Origin: Sedimentisphaerales bacterium | Lineage (GTDB): Bacteria > Planctomycetota > Phycisphaerae > Sedimentisphaerales > SM23-30 | Length of the DNA stretch: 33,278 nt | Direction of reading: 5' to 3' | Assembly: GCA_016930855.1 (NCBI GenBank) | Contig: JAFGFX010000086.1 | Location: 1 to 33,278, forward strand | Part shown: one piece after another, positions 22,549 to 30,900 of the stretch | How positions within the stretch are numbered: position 1 is the stretch's first letter | Layout: each line of letters starts with the position of its first letter | Translations under genes and position numbers: made by a program | Notes under the pieces: model-generated | Told to the model about the DNA's origin: nothing | The model's database searches: none | Seen by the model: the letters and a program-made list of their open reading frames with translations, nothing else

Positions 22549-23876
22549 AACTGGGCCTCCAGGGCCTCGGCCAGCATGCCGATCTCCTGCTTGGTCCGCT
22601 TTTCGGTCACGGCGATCAGGATCGACCGGTCCATGTCCTCGTAGTACCTACTCAGGGGGAAGCCGGCGGCAAAGCCCTTCTCCACGAGCCGAGCGATGAC
22701 GTCCGCCGCCGGGCCGGGCAGATCCAGCACGAACTCGTTGAAGAACCACTTGCGGTGAAACCGGCTGGTCACCCGCGGTAGCGCCGTGAGACGCTGGTAG
22801 GCGTAGCTGGCCTTGTCGGCGCAGCGCTGGGCCACCTCCTGCAGGCCCGTCGGACCCAGCAGGGACAGATAGATCAGCGCCCGCAGGGCGCAGAGGCTTT
22901 CGTTGGTGCAGATGTTGGAGGTGGCCTTGTCCCGCCGGATGTGCTGCTCCCGCGCCTGCAGGGTAAGCACGAACCCGCGGCGGCCCTCGGCGTCGGTCGT
23001 CTGGCCGGCGATCCGGCCCGGCATCTTGCGGATGTACTGCCGGCGGGTGGCCATGAAACCCAGGTACGGCCCCCCGAACGACAGCGGCAGGCCCAGGCTC
23101 TGGCCCTCGCCTGTGACGATGTCGGCGCCCATGGCCCCGGGCGTCTTGAGGATCCCCAGGGCGAGAGGATAGCAGGACACGATCAGCAGCGCCCCCTTTT
23201 CGTGCACGGCGACCGACAGATCGCGATAGTCGTCCACGCAGCCGAAGAAATTGGGGTTCTGGACAATCACCGCGGCTGTCTGAGCGTCGAGGTTCTCCAG
23301 GATCTCGCAGCGGTTGGCCAGACCGTCGTCGTTGCGGGTCGGCACGAACTCGATGCGCAGGTTGCGGCTGTAGGATTCGATGATCACCCGGTAGATCGGA
23401 TTGACGCTGTCGTCGAGGATGATCTTGTTGCGGCCGGTGATCCGCAGGGCCATGGTCATGGCCTCGTACAAGGCCGTACCGCCATCGTAGAGCGAGGCGT
23501 TGGCCGCCTCCATCTGGGTCAGCCGGCAGATCATCGTCTGGTACTCGTAGATCGCCTGCAGGGTCCCCTGGGAGATCTCCGGCTGATAGGGCGTGTAGGC
23601 CGTATAGAACTCGCTGCGGCCCGCCAGGGCGTCGATCGCCGCAGGGATGAAATGATCGTAAAAACCGCCCCCCAAAAAGCAGACCAGCTCGGTGGAGTTC
23701 TTGCCGGCCAGCTCCGTCAGTTGCCGGCGGACCTCCTGCTCACTGATGCCCTCCGGGATATTCAGCCGCCCGCAGCGCAACTCCGGCGGGATGTCGGCGA
23801 ACAGGTCCTCCGGCCGCAGGCCGATCTCCCGCAGCATTTGCTGGCGCTGCTGATCCGTATTGGCGATAAATGGCAT
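22545..23876 (-). CDS. gcvPA: Glycine dehydrogenase (decarboxylating) subunit 1
   Basis: This 443-residue subunit is the PLP-free half of the split P-protein. It begins MPFIANTDQQRQQMLREIGL and has the usual GGGFYDHFIPAAID, FYTAYTPYQPEISQGTLQAIYEYQTMI and NASLYDGGTALYEA motifs, with QAREQHIRRDKATSNICTN near the C-terminus. It lacks the PLP lysine motif, as expected for this subunit. AAGGGG precedes the ATG, and the gene starts 12 bp after gcvH ends. Split P-proteins are typical of many thermophilic, anaerobic and planctomycete-type genomes, whereas enterobacteria have a single fused protein. Confidence 0.96.
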   Translation of the reverse strand: MPFIANTDQQRQQMLREIGLRPEDLFADIPPELRCGRLNIPEGISEQEVRRQLTELAGKNSTELVCFLGGGFYDHFIPAAIDALAGRSEFYTAYTPYQPEISQGTLQAIYEYQTMICRLTQMEAANASLYDGGTALYEAMTMALRITGRNKIILDDSVNPIYRVIIESYSRNLRIEFVPTRNDDGLANRCEILENLDAQTAAVIVQNPNFFGCVDDYRDLSVAVHEKGALLIVSCYPLALGILKTPGAMGADIVTGEGQSLGLPLSFGGPYLGFMATRRQYIRKMPGRIAGQTTDAEGRRGFVLTLQAREQHIRRDKATSNICTNESLCALRALIYLSLLGPTGLQEVAQRCADKASYAYQRLTALPRVTSRFHRKWFFNEFVLDLPGPAADVIARLVEKGFAAGFPLSRYYEDMDRSILIAVTEKRTKQEIGMLAEALEAQL

Positions 23877-23888
23877 GGGATCCCCTTG

Positions 23889-24269
23889 TCACTGTTCCTG
23901 GAGATACTGTTCGTATTGCCCGGCGTTCATCAATCCGAACGTCTCCGGGCCCCCTTGCGCCTGGATTTTGCAGAGCCAGCCATCCTGATAACAGCTCTGG
24001 TTGATCAGCTCCGGCTCGGACTCCAGCCGGCCGTTGACCTCGGTGATCTCGCCGGCGACCGGGCTGTACACCTCGCTGGCGGCCTTGGAACTCTCGACGG
24101 AGCCGATCGGGTCCATCGCCTTGATCCGGCGGGCCGGGGCGGGCAGCTCGACAAAGGTGATCTCGCCCAACTGCTCCTGGGCATGGTGGGTGATCCCCAT
24201 GGTGGCCGACTGGCCGTCAAAACGAACCCATTCATGCTCCTTGGTGTACCACAAGTCCGAGGGAATCAT
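23889..24269 (-). CDS. gcvH: Glycine cleavage system H protein
   Basis: This 126-residue lipoyl carrier shuttles the aminomethyl group between P and T proteins. The start WYTKEHEWVRFDG (7-19), ITHHAQEQLGEITFVELP (26-43) and the lipoylation loop ESSKAASEVYSPVAGEI with Lys62 are all canonical. The ATG at 24269 has AGGAG 7 nt upstream; the frame is open further upstream, but that extension matches nothing and overlaps gcvT. It lies 40 bp after gcvT and 12 bp before gcvPA. No lipoate ligase/synthase or lpd gene is in the window. Confidence 0.96.
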   Translation of the reverse strand: MIPSDLWYTKEHEWVRFDGQSATMGITHHAQEQLGEITFVELPAPARRIKAMDPIGSVESSKAASEVYSPVAGEITEVNGRLESEPELINQSCYQDGWLCKIQAQGGPETFGLMNAGQYEQYLQEQ

Positions 24270-24309
24270 GCCGTCTCTCCTTCCGCTTGGCGATTTGCTC
24301 ATCCTGCCG

Positions 24310-25533
24310 TCAAAACCGCGCCATCCGTTCGAGGATGGTGCCGTTGACATCCGGCGCCATCGTCTCGCCCAGGCGAACGGATTCCTTTCGCCCCTCCTGC
24401 CGGTGCCGCTCGCTGCGGGCCAGGTAATATACTCCGACCGTTTCTTGACATTCCAGGCGGGCATCCACCAGGGCCAGGGCGATCTGGGACTCCCCGACAC
24501 GGGCGCAGCTCAGGACCCAGCCGACGCATTCACCGGAATCGGCCAGCACCGCATCGTCGGGCCGGACCGGACGGACGCCCGGCCGGCCGGGAAGCTCCAG
24601 CCGCTGGACCTGCTGGGTATAGTCGGTGCTCTGGGCCCGCAGGGCCTCCTGGCCAATGAAAAACGGCTTATCCAGCTTGACCGCCCAGCCGTAGCCCGCC
24701 TGAAAGGGGGATATCCGGTGGGCGCCGGCCAGCTCGTGACCGTACAAGGGCAGGCCCGCCTCGATCCGCAGGCTGTCCCGCGCCCCCAGGCCGCAGGGAA
24801 CCAGCCCTAGATCTTCGCCGGCCTGCAGCAATCGCTGCCAGATTGGACCCGCCTGGTCGGGATGGACGTAAAGCTCATAGCCGACGCTGGATCCGGTATA
24901 GCCGGTGGCGGCGATGAACACATCCGAGCCCTCCAGCCGCGTCGGGAATCCTTCAAACGACTTCAATTTGCCCAAAGCGTTCCGGGCCGCGTCGTCAGGC
25001 AATATCCGCTCCAGGATCTCGCGGCTGGCCGGGCCCTGCAGGGCCAGGTCCACCCGCCGCCGCCGGCCCTGGGCCGGATCGGCCAGGTCGCAGATCTCCG
25101 GCGCCGCCGCCCCGGACAATCGCTCGTCGAGAATCTCCTGCGCCCGGGCGAACCAGCGGCCGATCTTGTCATGATTGACGGCGTTGACCACCATCATGAA
25201 TTCCTGCGGGCCCAGGCGATATACGATCACGTCATCGAGGACCGCGCCGACCGTATCGACTATATACCCGTAGCGGGCCTTGCCGGGAGCCAGGGAGGCG
25301 ATCGTTTGGGTGGTGAGCCCCTCGAGAAAATCGGCCGCCGTCGCCCCGCGAATCGACCAAACCCCCATGTGCGTGCAGTCGAACAGGCCGGCGGCCTGCC
25401 GAACCGCCTGGTGCTCCCGCGGGATGGAGGAATACCATACCGGCATGAGATAGCCGGCAAACTCAATGAGCCGGGACCGGTCCGTCCGCAGCAGATGCTG
25501 TTCATACAATACCGTTTTTCTGGCTGGCGACAT
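24310..25533 (-). CDS. gcvT: Glycine cleavage system T protein (aminomethyltransferase)
   Basis: This 407-residue, tetrahydrofolate-dependent protein releases ammonia from aminomethylated GcvH and forms methylene-THF. Motifs are FAGYLMPVWYSSIPREHQAVRQAAGLFDCTHMG (25-57), ARYGYIVDTVGAVLDDVIVYR (86-106, catalytic Asp100/Asp101 region), VNAVNHDKI, FIAATGYTGSSVGYELYV and GLGARDSLRIEAGLPLYGHEL. The protein is about 40 residues longer than E. coli GcvT. An insertion around residues 130-155 (SGAAAPEICDLADPAQGRRRR) and a longer tail that replaces the usual C-terminal PFV-type strand account for this. It is first in the operon. There is no strong Shine-Dalgarno before the ATG. Confidence 0.93.
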   Translation of the reverse strand: MSPARKTVLYEQHLLRTDRSRLIEFAGYLMPVWYSSIPREHQAVRQAAGLFDCTHMGVWSIRGATAADFLEGLTTQTIASLAPGKARYGYIVDTVGAVLDDVIVYRLGPQEFMMVVNAVNHDKIGRWFARAQEILDERLSGAAAPEICDLADPAQGRRRRVDLALQGPASREILERILPDDAARNALGKLKSFEGFPTRLEGSDVFIAATGYTGSSVGYELYVHPDQAGPIWQRLLQAGEDLGLVPCGLGARDSLRIEAGLPLYGHELAGAHRISPFQAGYGWAVKLDKPFFIGQEALRAQSTDYTQQVQRLELPGRPGVRPVRPDDAVLADSGECVGWVLSCARVGESQIALALVDARLECQETVGVYYLARSERHRQEGRKESVRLGETMAPDVNGTILERMARF

Positions 25534-25584
25534 AGGCGTATTCCCGGCTCGGCACTATCATCCCCGCTCGATCAATCCCTTCAT

Positions 25585-25613
25585 AGCCTACAATCGCCCG
25601 GAGAAGTTTGCAA
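25585..25613 (-). promoter_or_regulatory. Candidate promoter of the glycine cleavage operon
   Basis: On the minus strand TTGCAA (25608-25613) is followed after 17 nt by TAGGCT (25585-25590), which would give a leader of about 45 nt. The -10 match is poor. No glycine-riboswitch core is visible between 25534 and 25760. Confidence 0.35.
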
Positions 25614-25665
25614 TATCCAATATCAGGATTTTATACACCCTGACCTATCTCCGCCGGCCGGGCGG

Positions 25666-25694
25666 TTGATTGCCCGGGCAAGACCGGCTATACT
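25666..25694 (+). promoter_or_regulatory. Promoter of the glycoside hydrolase gene with an internal palindrome
   Basis: TTGATT (25666-25671) and TATACT (25689-25694) are 17 nt apart. A perfect 12-bp palindrome TTGCCCGGGCAA (25670-25681) overlaps the -35 element and the spacer, where a bound repressor would block RNA polymerase. The leader is about 60 nt. Confidence 0.55.
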
Positions 25695-25760
25695 CCAGCA
25701 AATCCATAGTGGAGGGCATTGTCTCTATACCCATGAACTCGTCTGACGTTTGAAAGGGCT

Positions 25761-27740
25761 ATGTCTATGTACTCATCCACCTCTACGGCGCGGGCGAGGT
25801 TTCTTGTCCCGCCGGGCGGGCGGCTCTGTCGCCTGCTGGTCTTGATCGTCGGCCTGGCCGTTCTGTACTTGGCCGCCGACAGCGGACGCGGTGAGATTGC
25901 CAGTCCCTACGGGCTCTGTGCCCATGTCTCGCGCGGCGCGGACCATCGGCAGGCCGACGAGCAATTCGCCCTGATGCGCCAGGCCCAAATCGCCTGGACC
26001 CGGACCGACTTCGACTGGACCACACTGCAACGCGAAAAAGAAGGGCCTTGGCGCTTCGAGGTCTTCGACGAAACCGTCGCCGGGGCGGCGAAGCACCAGA
26101 TAACCATCCTGCCCATCCTGGATTACGACGTCTCCTGGGCCCGGCCCGCCTACCGGCACCTGGACCTCTGGCGGGAATACGTCCGCCGCACCGTGGGCCG
26201 CTACAGTAGCCGGCTGCCCTGCTGGGAGGTCTGGAACGAGCCCAACCTGGAGCAGTTCTGGAAGGAGAAACCCGACGCCGAGAACTATGCCCTGCTGCTG
26301 AAGGCCGCCCACGAGGAGATCAAGGCCATCGATCCCGATCTGACGGTCCTGCTCGGCGGCCTCGCCGGGATCCCCCTCGATTTCATCGAAGGCCTGTACC
26401 AGGCCGGGGCCAGGGATTATTTCGACGTCATGAACGTGCACCCCTACCGCTACCCCCAGGCGCCCGAACAAGGGAATCTCGTCGCCGACCTCGAGGCCCT
26501 GCGCCGGCTCATGAGCCGCTACGGCGACCAAGACAAGCCCATCTGGATCACGGAAATCGGCTGGCCCACCCATCGGCCCGACATCGAGCTAACGGCGCAG
26601 ATCGTCCGGGCCGGCTTGCAAGAGCTAGACGGCGCCCGGGACCGCTGGACGATGGCGGTCCTAGACGACCCGCAGTACCCGGTCAGAAATCCCTTCAGTC
26701 GGGCCGACTGGCTCGCGATGCTGCCCGCCGGGGGCAGTGCCGAGGCCGTACTCTTGAAGGACCTGCCGGATTTGTCGGTCGCGAAGTACAATGTGCTGCT
26801 CCTGCCGCCGGCGGAGTCCTTCCCGGCCGATTATTTCGAGGCCCTGGAGGGCTACGTCCGCCGCGGCGGCATCCTGATCCTGACCCATGGCGTGCCCTTG
26901 TATTATTCCCTGCGCCGCGAACCCGACGACACCTGGAAGCGGCAAGGCGTGGACGATTCCTACCGACGCCGTTTGCGTATCGGCTGGGAGGCGTGGTGGA
27001 CCCGCCAGGACGTCCCCCGCCAATCCACCCGATTGCAGGTGCCCGAGGGTCTGAAGGACCGCATCCACCCGCCCGCGGCCAGGACCGAGGCGAGCCGCTT
27101 TCTGACCGACCAAGGGCTCGAATCCGCCGACCGCCTGATCCGCCTGCTGACCGTGGAAGAGGGTTCCTATCGCGGCGTGGTCGCCGCGGCGATCGACCTG
27201 AAGGGCACGCTCAAAGGCGGGCTAATCGTCTCCACCCTGCAGCAGGACTTCCGCGGCGTTTCGCCCGAGACCCAGGCGCGGATCCTGCCGCGGGCCTATC
27301 TGCTATCCTTCCAGGCGGGCGTAGAGAAGGTGTTTTGGTACAACTTCCGCGCGTTCGAGAACAATCTCTATTATAACGAGGATCATTTCGGCATTCTGCA
27401 CCGGGACTTATCTCCCAAGCCGGCGTACGAGGCCATGCAGACTCTCATTCGCGTCCGACCGGCCGGATCGCGACAGCGGCCGATCGCTGGACAACAAGCG
27501 AATTTGTATTGCCTGTCCTGGCAGCGGCCGGATGGCCGGGTCGGCTGGGCGCTGTGGCAGACGGGCGGGGCCGAATCTCAGACGCTTGTCTGCCAAGGTC
27601 CCCTGCAGGAAGCCTACGGCCATCGGGGAAATCCGCTGGAATTCGACCGCCAGGGCCAGTCGGTCACTCTCAAACTCGATGACGCCCCCTTGTACCTGAT
27701 CGGTCCGCAAGTCATCAAGGCGATCCCTAAGGACCGGTAA
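25761..27740 (+). CDS. Secreted clan GH-A glycoside hydrolase with a domain inserted in the TIM barrel
   Basis: This 659-residue protein has a signal peptide (about 21-45, RLCRLLVLIVGLAVLYLAADSG). The TIM barrel starts at YGLCAHVSRG (50-59). It has the acid/base glutamate in CWEVWNEPN (Glu160) and the nucleophile in IWITEIGWPT (Glu265), both at clan GH-A positions and closest in feel to GH39/GH5-type enzymes. After residue about 285 the barrel is left: residues about 295-380 look like a GATase/flavodoxin-like domain (KYNVLLLPPAESFPADYF, LEGYVRRGGILILTHG). The closing barrel strand appears only at 501-565 (AYLLSFQAGVEKVFWYNFRAFENN, HFGILHRDLSPKPAYEAM). A C-terminal beta-domain follows (570-659). 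The substrate is unknown. AAAGGG precedes the ATG. Confidence 0.8.
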   Translation: MSMYSSTSTARARFLVPPGGRLCRLLVLIVGLAVLYLAADSGRGEIASPYGLCAHVSRGADHRQADEQFALMRQAQIAWTRTDFDWTTLQREKEGPWRFEVFDETVAGAAKHQITILPILDYDVSWARPAYRHLDLWREYVRRTVGRYSSRLPCWEVWNEPNLEQFWKEKPDAENYALLLKAAHEEIKAIDPDLTVLLGGLAGIPLDFIEGLYQAGARDYFDVMNVHPYRYPQAPEQGNLVADLEALRRLMSRYGDQDKPIWITEIGWPTHRPDIELTAQIVRAGLQELDGARDRWTMAVLDDPQYPVRNPFSRADWLAMLPAGGSAEAVLLKDLPDLSVAKYNVLLLPPAESFPADYFEALEGYVRRGGILILTHGVPLYYSLRREPDDTWKRQGVDDSYRRRLRIGWEAWWTRQDVPRQSTRLQVPEGLKDRIHPPAARTEASRFLTDQGLESADRLIRLLTVEEGSYRGVVAAAIDLKGTLKGGLIVSTLQQDFRGVSPETQARILPRAYLLSFQAGVEKVFWYNFRAFENNLYYNEDHFGILHRDLSPKPAYEAMQTLIRVRPAGSRQRPIAGQQANLYCLSWQRPDGRVGWALWQTGGAESQTLVCQGPLQEAYGHRGNPLEFDRQGQSVTLKLDDAPLYLIGPQVIKAIPKDR

Positions 27741-27751
27741 AACCTTTACCG
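27735..27751 (+). terminator. Hairpin spanning the stop codon of the glycoside hydrolase
   Basis: CGGTAAA (27735-27741) pairs perfectly with TTTACCG (27745-27751) around a 3-nt loop; the UAA stop is in the stem. Only a broken T-rich tract follows, so its strength as a terminator is doubtful. The spacer to the next, convergent gene (27752-27897) shows nothing else. Confidence 0.3.
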
Positions 27752-27897
27752 CAGGATTTCTTCGACCTTATTTCGATGGACAGGCGGCGGCAGAAACGGC
27801 TCGAGATTCTGGGCCGATATCTGACCGACGCGGTGAAGGCCTCGGCACCGTCAGGGTAAAAGGAAATGTATGGATTGCCACCGCCGACCCATCGGTA

Positions 27898-29058
27898 TCA
27901 ATCGAAATAATCCGGGCAGGGAATCCGCACGCGGAAGGGTTCCTTGATGCCGACGCGGCCCTGATGGAAATTGCGGACCCGCTCCAGGACCGGATAGGTG
28001 ACCTCGTGGCCCAAGGGGACCAGCAACACCCCTTTCTTGCTCTTGATGTGCTCGTCGGTGACCATGCCGATTTCCATCTCCTCGACGGTGATCTCCCGGA
28101 TCTCGACCTCCACCTGATCCAATTCGAGGGTTTCCAGGGCGTCCAGCAGGGCGGGATTATACTGGCCCGGGCGCTTGCGCAGGGCGTTGAGGGAGGCATG
28201 GGGGGAAATGGCGCGGGCCACCAGTTGATCGTAATCCATGGCGATCCGCAGCATCTGGGAGCCGACGGCGGCCAGGCGGTCCTGCTGGGACCAGTGCTCC
28301 GAGCCGGTATACTCCTCGAAGGGCTTGAGCTGATTCTCAATCATCCGCGAGACCAAATCCAGCCGAGGGATCCGTTCCAGGAGTTTTTGGGCCACCTTGG
28401 GATGGGCCTTGAACATCTTGTTTTCCGCGTAGGACAGGTCCCGGCGGCGGTAAATCTTGTTGATGATCAGCTGCGGCAGGGTCACGCAGCCCACCTGGGA
28501 CAGCATGGCGGCGATCTCGTACTGCCAGGGATCGGGCAGCTGCAATTCGCGGGCCATGTGCTTGACGTACTGCTTGATGCGGGCGGTGCAACTGAAGGCG
28601 GTGGGATTGACCAGGCTGAGGATCTCGGTGAGGACCTTGATGCTGCCCCGCAGGGTTTTCTCCAGCAGTTCCTTCTCGCTGTGGATCAGACGATACTGGG
28701 CCAGGGCCGCCTGCAGGGTCTCCACCATCATCTCCGGCGGACAGGGCTTGTTGAGAAAGCGGAAGATGCACCCCTGGTTGACGGCATCGATGGCGGTCTG
28801 CAGATCGGCGTTGCCGGTGAGCATCATGCGGACGCTGTCGGGATACAGTTCGCGGACGCGCCCCAGAAACTCGATGCCATTCATGCCCGGCATGCGCATA
28901 TCGGAAACGATGACGGCGAACGGTCCGTTGTCCTTGGTCAGTTCCAGGGCGCGCTGCGGGCCGTTGGCGGTCTCCAGCTGAAACTGCTTGCGGAGCTGAC
29001 GCTTGTAGCTGTTGAGAAGGTTTTCATCATCATCGACAAACAGGATCTTCTCATGCAT
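27898..29058 (-). CDS. Response regulator: receiver plus decayed HD domain
   Basis: This 386-residue protein has a complete receiver domain (1-120): acidic pocket DDDE, phospho-acceptor Asp53 in VSDMRMPGMNG, Thr in MLTG, Lys104 in FLNKPCPPEM. A helical linker with a coiled-coil character leads to an HD-GYP-related domain (about 140-260), where the expected catalytic HD reads Ser187-Gln188 (AAMLSQVGCVTLP). The later helix YAENKMFKAHPKVAQKLLERIP, with His219, still matches the family, but no GYP motif is present. Phosphodiesterase activity is unlikely. The C-terminal 130 residues are acidic and end in a small beta-rich region. It is last in the cluster, 12 bp after the lone receiver gene, with GGGA 7 nt before the ATG. 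Confidence 0.85.
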   Translation of the reverse strand: MHEKILFVDDDENLLNSYKRQLRKQFQLETANGPQRALELTKDNGPFAVIVSDMRMPGMNGIEFLGRVRELYPDSVRMMLTGNADLQTAIDAVNQGCIFRFLNKPCPPEMMVETLQAALAQYRLIHSEKELLEKTLRGSIKVLTEILSLVNPTAFSCTARIKQYVKHMARELQLPDPWQYEIAAMLSQVGCVTLPQLIINKIYRRRDLSYAENKMFKAHPKVAQKLLERIPRLDLVSRMIENQLKPFEEYTGSEHWSQQDRLAAVGSQMLRIAMDYDQLVARAISPHASLNALRKRPGQYNPALLDALETLELDQVEVEIREITVEEMEIGMVTDEHIKSKKGVLLVPLGHEVTYPVLERVRNFHQGRVGIKEPFRVRIPCPDYFD

Positions 29059-29070
29059 TCGTCGTTCCCT

Positions 29071-29667
29071 TTACCCCTGCCCGGCCGGCTCGGCCGCCAG
29101 CCGGCACTCGGCGCGCTGAATCTCGGCGTCGATCTTCTGGATCAACACGTCGAAACTTTCGATCGGGGCTTCCAGAATCAGCGCTCCCTGGGGGCCCTTG
29201 TCAATTCGGGTAATGCCGGGGTGCTTGCGCTCCAATTCCTGCAACAGGGTGAATTGCCGACGGGCAACGCGCAGCAGCTGGCGGCTCTTGGCGATCAGCT
29301 GCTTATGCTGGAGCGCCTGGCGGATGGTGATGGCCAGGTCCAGGCCGTTGCAGGGCTTGATCAGAAAGCGGTATATCTCGCCCTCGTTGATGGCGGTGAC
29401 CGCGGTTTCCAAGCGGGCATGGCCGGTCATGATGATCCGAACGGTATCGGGGAAATCGGCGCGGACCACGCTGAGCAGCTTCGTCCCGGACATGCCGGGC
29501 ATCTGTTCGTCCGAGACCACCACGTCGATCTCTTCCTTCGCCAGGATGCGCAGGGCCTCCTTGGCATCCCCGGCGCTGAAGATTTCGTACGCTTCCCTGC
29601 GCAACATATGCTTGAGGGAACGGGTCACGTTCGGCTCGTCGTCGACAAACAATACCTTATGACTCAT
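29071..29667 (-). CDS. Stand-alone response regulator receiver protein
   Basis: The ATG at 29667 has GGAGG 6 nt upstream; an in-frame TTG two codons earlier is less likely. The 198-residue protein has a receiver domain with DDE (9-11), phospho-acceptor Asp53 in VVSDEQMPGMSG, Thr in IMTGHARLETAV and Lys in RFLIKPCNG. The remaining 80 residues (from about 118) are mostly helical (HKQLIAKSRQLLRVARRQF), then a short beta-type stretch and a final helix. There is no DNA-binding or enzymatic domain, so the tail may act in protein interaction. It lies 15 bp after the REC-HDOD gene and 12 bp before the REC-HD-like gene. Confidence 0.88.
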   Translation of the reverse strand: MSHKVLFVDDEPNVTRSLKHMLRREAYEIFSAGDAKEALRILAKEEIDVVVSDEQMPGMSGTKLLSVVRADFPDTVRIIMTGHARLETAVTAINEGEIYRFLIKPCNGLDLAITIRQALQHKQLIAKSRQLLRVARRQFTLLQELERKHPGITRIDKGPQGALILEAPIESFDVLIQKIDAEIQRAECRLAAEPAGQG

Positions 29668-29682
29668 AGGCAACCTCCGCCG

Positions 29683-30900
29683 TCATCCCGGCACGGAAAC
29701 GGCGGATCGGCACCGGTTCCGCCACGGTTCCAGGTGATCCGCCAGCCCCAGGCCCGCCAGATAGTCGCCATCCAGCGGCTCGCGCGGCCCATCGGGATTA
29801 TCGGCCGATTCCTGTTCGCGGCTGAGCCAATTCGCCGCGTAGACGGCCGTCAGGGCCACCGATGCGGGACGTTGCGCCTCGGACGGCCGGTGATGATAGC
29901 TCAGGGCATCGATGATCTCGTGATGAAAGCCCCATAATCCCAGCAGATAGGCCCCGATCTCGGCATGCGTGTTGCCGAGGATCTCCTTCTCGGCCTGCTC
30001 GCTGGTCAGATGGTCCGTTTCGGATCGCTCCATGACGGTTTCATACTGTTCGGGCAACTGGGTGGCGAGGATCAACTTGCCCACGTCATGCAGCATGCCG
30101 GCCAGCAGGGCGTTATCCAGGGACGGCGGTTCGGCCCGGAGCTGCTGGGCAATGGCCCTCGACCACTGGCCGACCTGGAGGCTGTGATCCCACAGATCCG
30201 AGAGGATAAAGTGTGATTTTTCCTGCTTGGGAAACTGGGTGAAGATCTTGATGGAAAGGGCCAGCGATTTGATGGTATCCAGCCCCAGCAGCCCGACGGC
30301 CTGGGGAATGCCGGTGATCCGCTGACGGACGCCGAAAAAGGCCGAATTGACCAACTGGAGGATCTTGGCGCTCATGGCGATATCCTGGCCGATGATCTCG
30401 CCGACCGCCTTCGCCGAGCACTCCTGCGACTGCAGGGTCTGCATCAACTGGGTATACACGCTCGACAGGCAGGGCAGCGACTCCATCTGGGCCACAAGCC
30501 CCTGGAGCGATTCGTTGTGGAGAAGGCGATGCAGGGATCCCAGCCGATCGATCGCCCTTTTGAGCGTTTCGGCGTCGCAGGGCTTGGACAGGTATTGATG
30601 GGTGGGGCCGACCGAACGCAGGATTTTTTCCTTGGAGGTCTGTCCCGACAGGGCCACGCGGGCGATGTAGGGCTGATGGACCTTGACCCATTCCAGCAGT
30701 TCCAAGCCGTTCATGTCGGGCATGCGCATGTCCGTCACCAGCACGTCAATAGGCCGGCTCTGGAGCAGTTCGACGGCGGCGCGGCCTCCGTCGGCAAAGG
30801 ACATCTCCCACTCGTCCCGCAGGCCGCGGAGCATCCGCCGCAGTCCGGCCAGGACGTTCGGCTCGTCATCCACAAAGAGAATTTTCTTCTTGGCGTTCAT
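29683..30900 (-). CDS. Response regulator with HDOD output domain
   Basis: This 405-residue protein has a receiver domain (1-125): FVDDEP, phospho-acceptor Asp57 in VTDMRMPDMNG, Ser/Gly in LSGQTS, Lys106 in YLSKPCDAETL. An HDOD domain (about 135-345) follows: MESLPCLSSVYTQLMQTLQ, IIGQDIAMSAKILQLVNSAFFG, IPQAVGLLGLDTIKSLALSIKIF, and an intact HD pair in AGMLHDVGKLIL (His271, Asp272), then SYHHRPSE. The family usually has a regulatory rather than hydrolytic role. The start lies inside the upstream histidine kinase gene (35-bp overlap), with GGAGG 8 nt before the ATG, implying coupled translation. It is closely similar in layout to the receiver-less HDOD protein at 13399. Confidence 0.92.
   Translation of the reverse strand: MNAKKKILFVDDEPNVLAGLRRMLRGLRDEWEMSFADGGRAAVELLQSRPIDVLVTDMRMPDMNGLELLEWVKVHQPYIARVALSGQTSKEKILRSVGPTHQYLSKPCDAETLKRAIDRLGSLHRLLHNESLQGLVAQMESLPCLSSVYTQLMQTLQSQECSAKAVGEIIGQDIAMSAKILQLVNSAFFGVRQRITGIPQAVGLLGLDTIKSLALSIKIFTQFPKQEKSHFILSDLWDHSLQVGQWSRAIAQQLRAEPPSLDNALLAGMLHDVGKLILATQLPEQYETVMERSETDHLTSEQAEKEILGNTHAEIGAYLLGLWGFHHEIIDALSYHHRPSEAQRPASVALTAVYAANWLSREQESADNPDGPREPLDGDYLAGLGLADHLEPWRNRCRSAVSVPG

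Noticed and set aside
21013-22644. 543-codon plus-strand open frame opposite gcvPB
   Set aside because: The opposite strand encodes an unmistakable GcvPB with its PLP lysine; the plus frame shows only shadow composition.
25534-25760. Glycine riboswitch upstream of gcvT
   Set aside because: I looked for the tandem conserved cores on the minus strand and see neither; the leader from the candidate promoter is only about 45 nt, too short for one.
27964-29937. 657-codon plus-strand open frame across two response regulator genes
   Set aside because: It spans two well-supported minus-strand receiver genes and their spacer; the protein is repetitive in Asp/Gly/Leu/Gln without domains.
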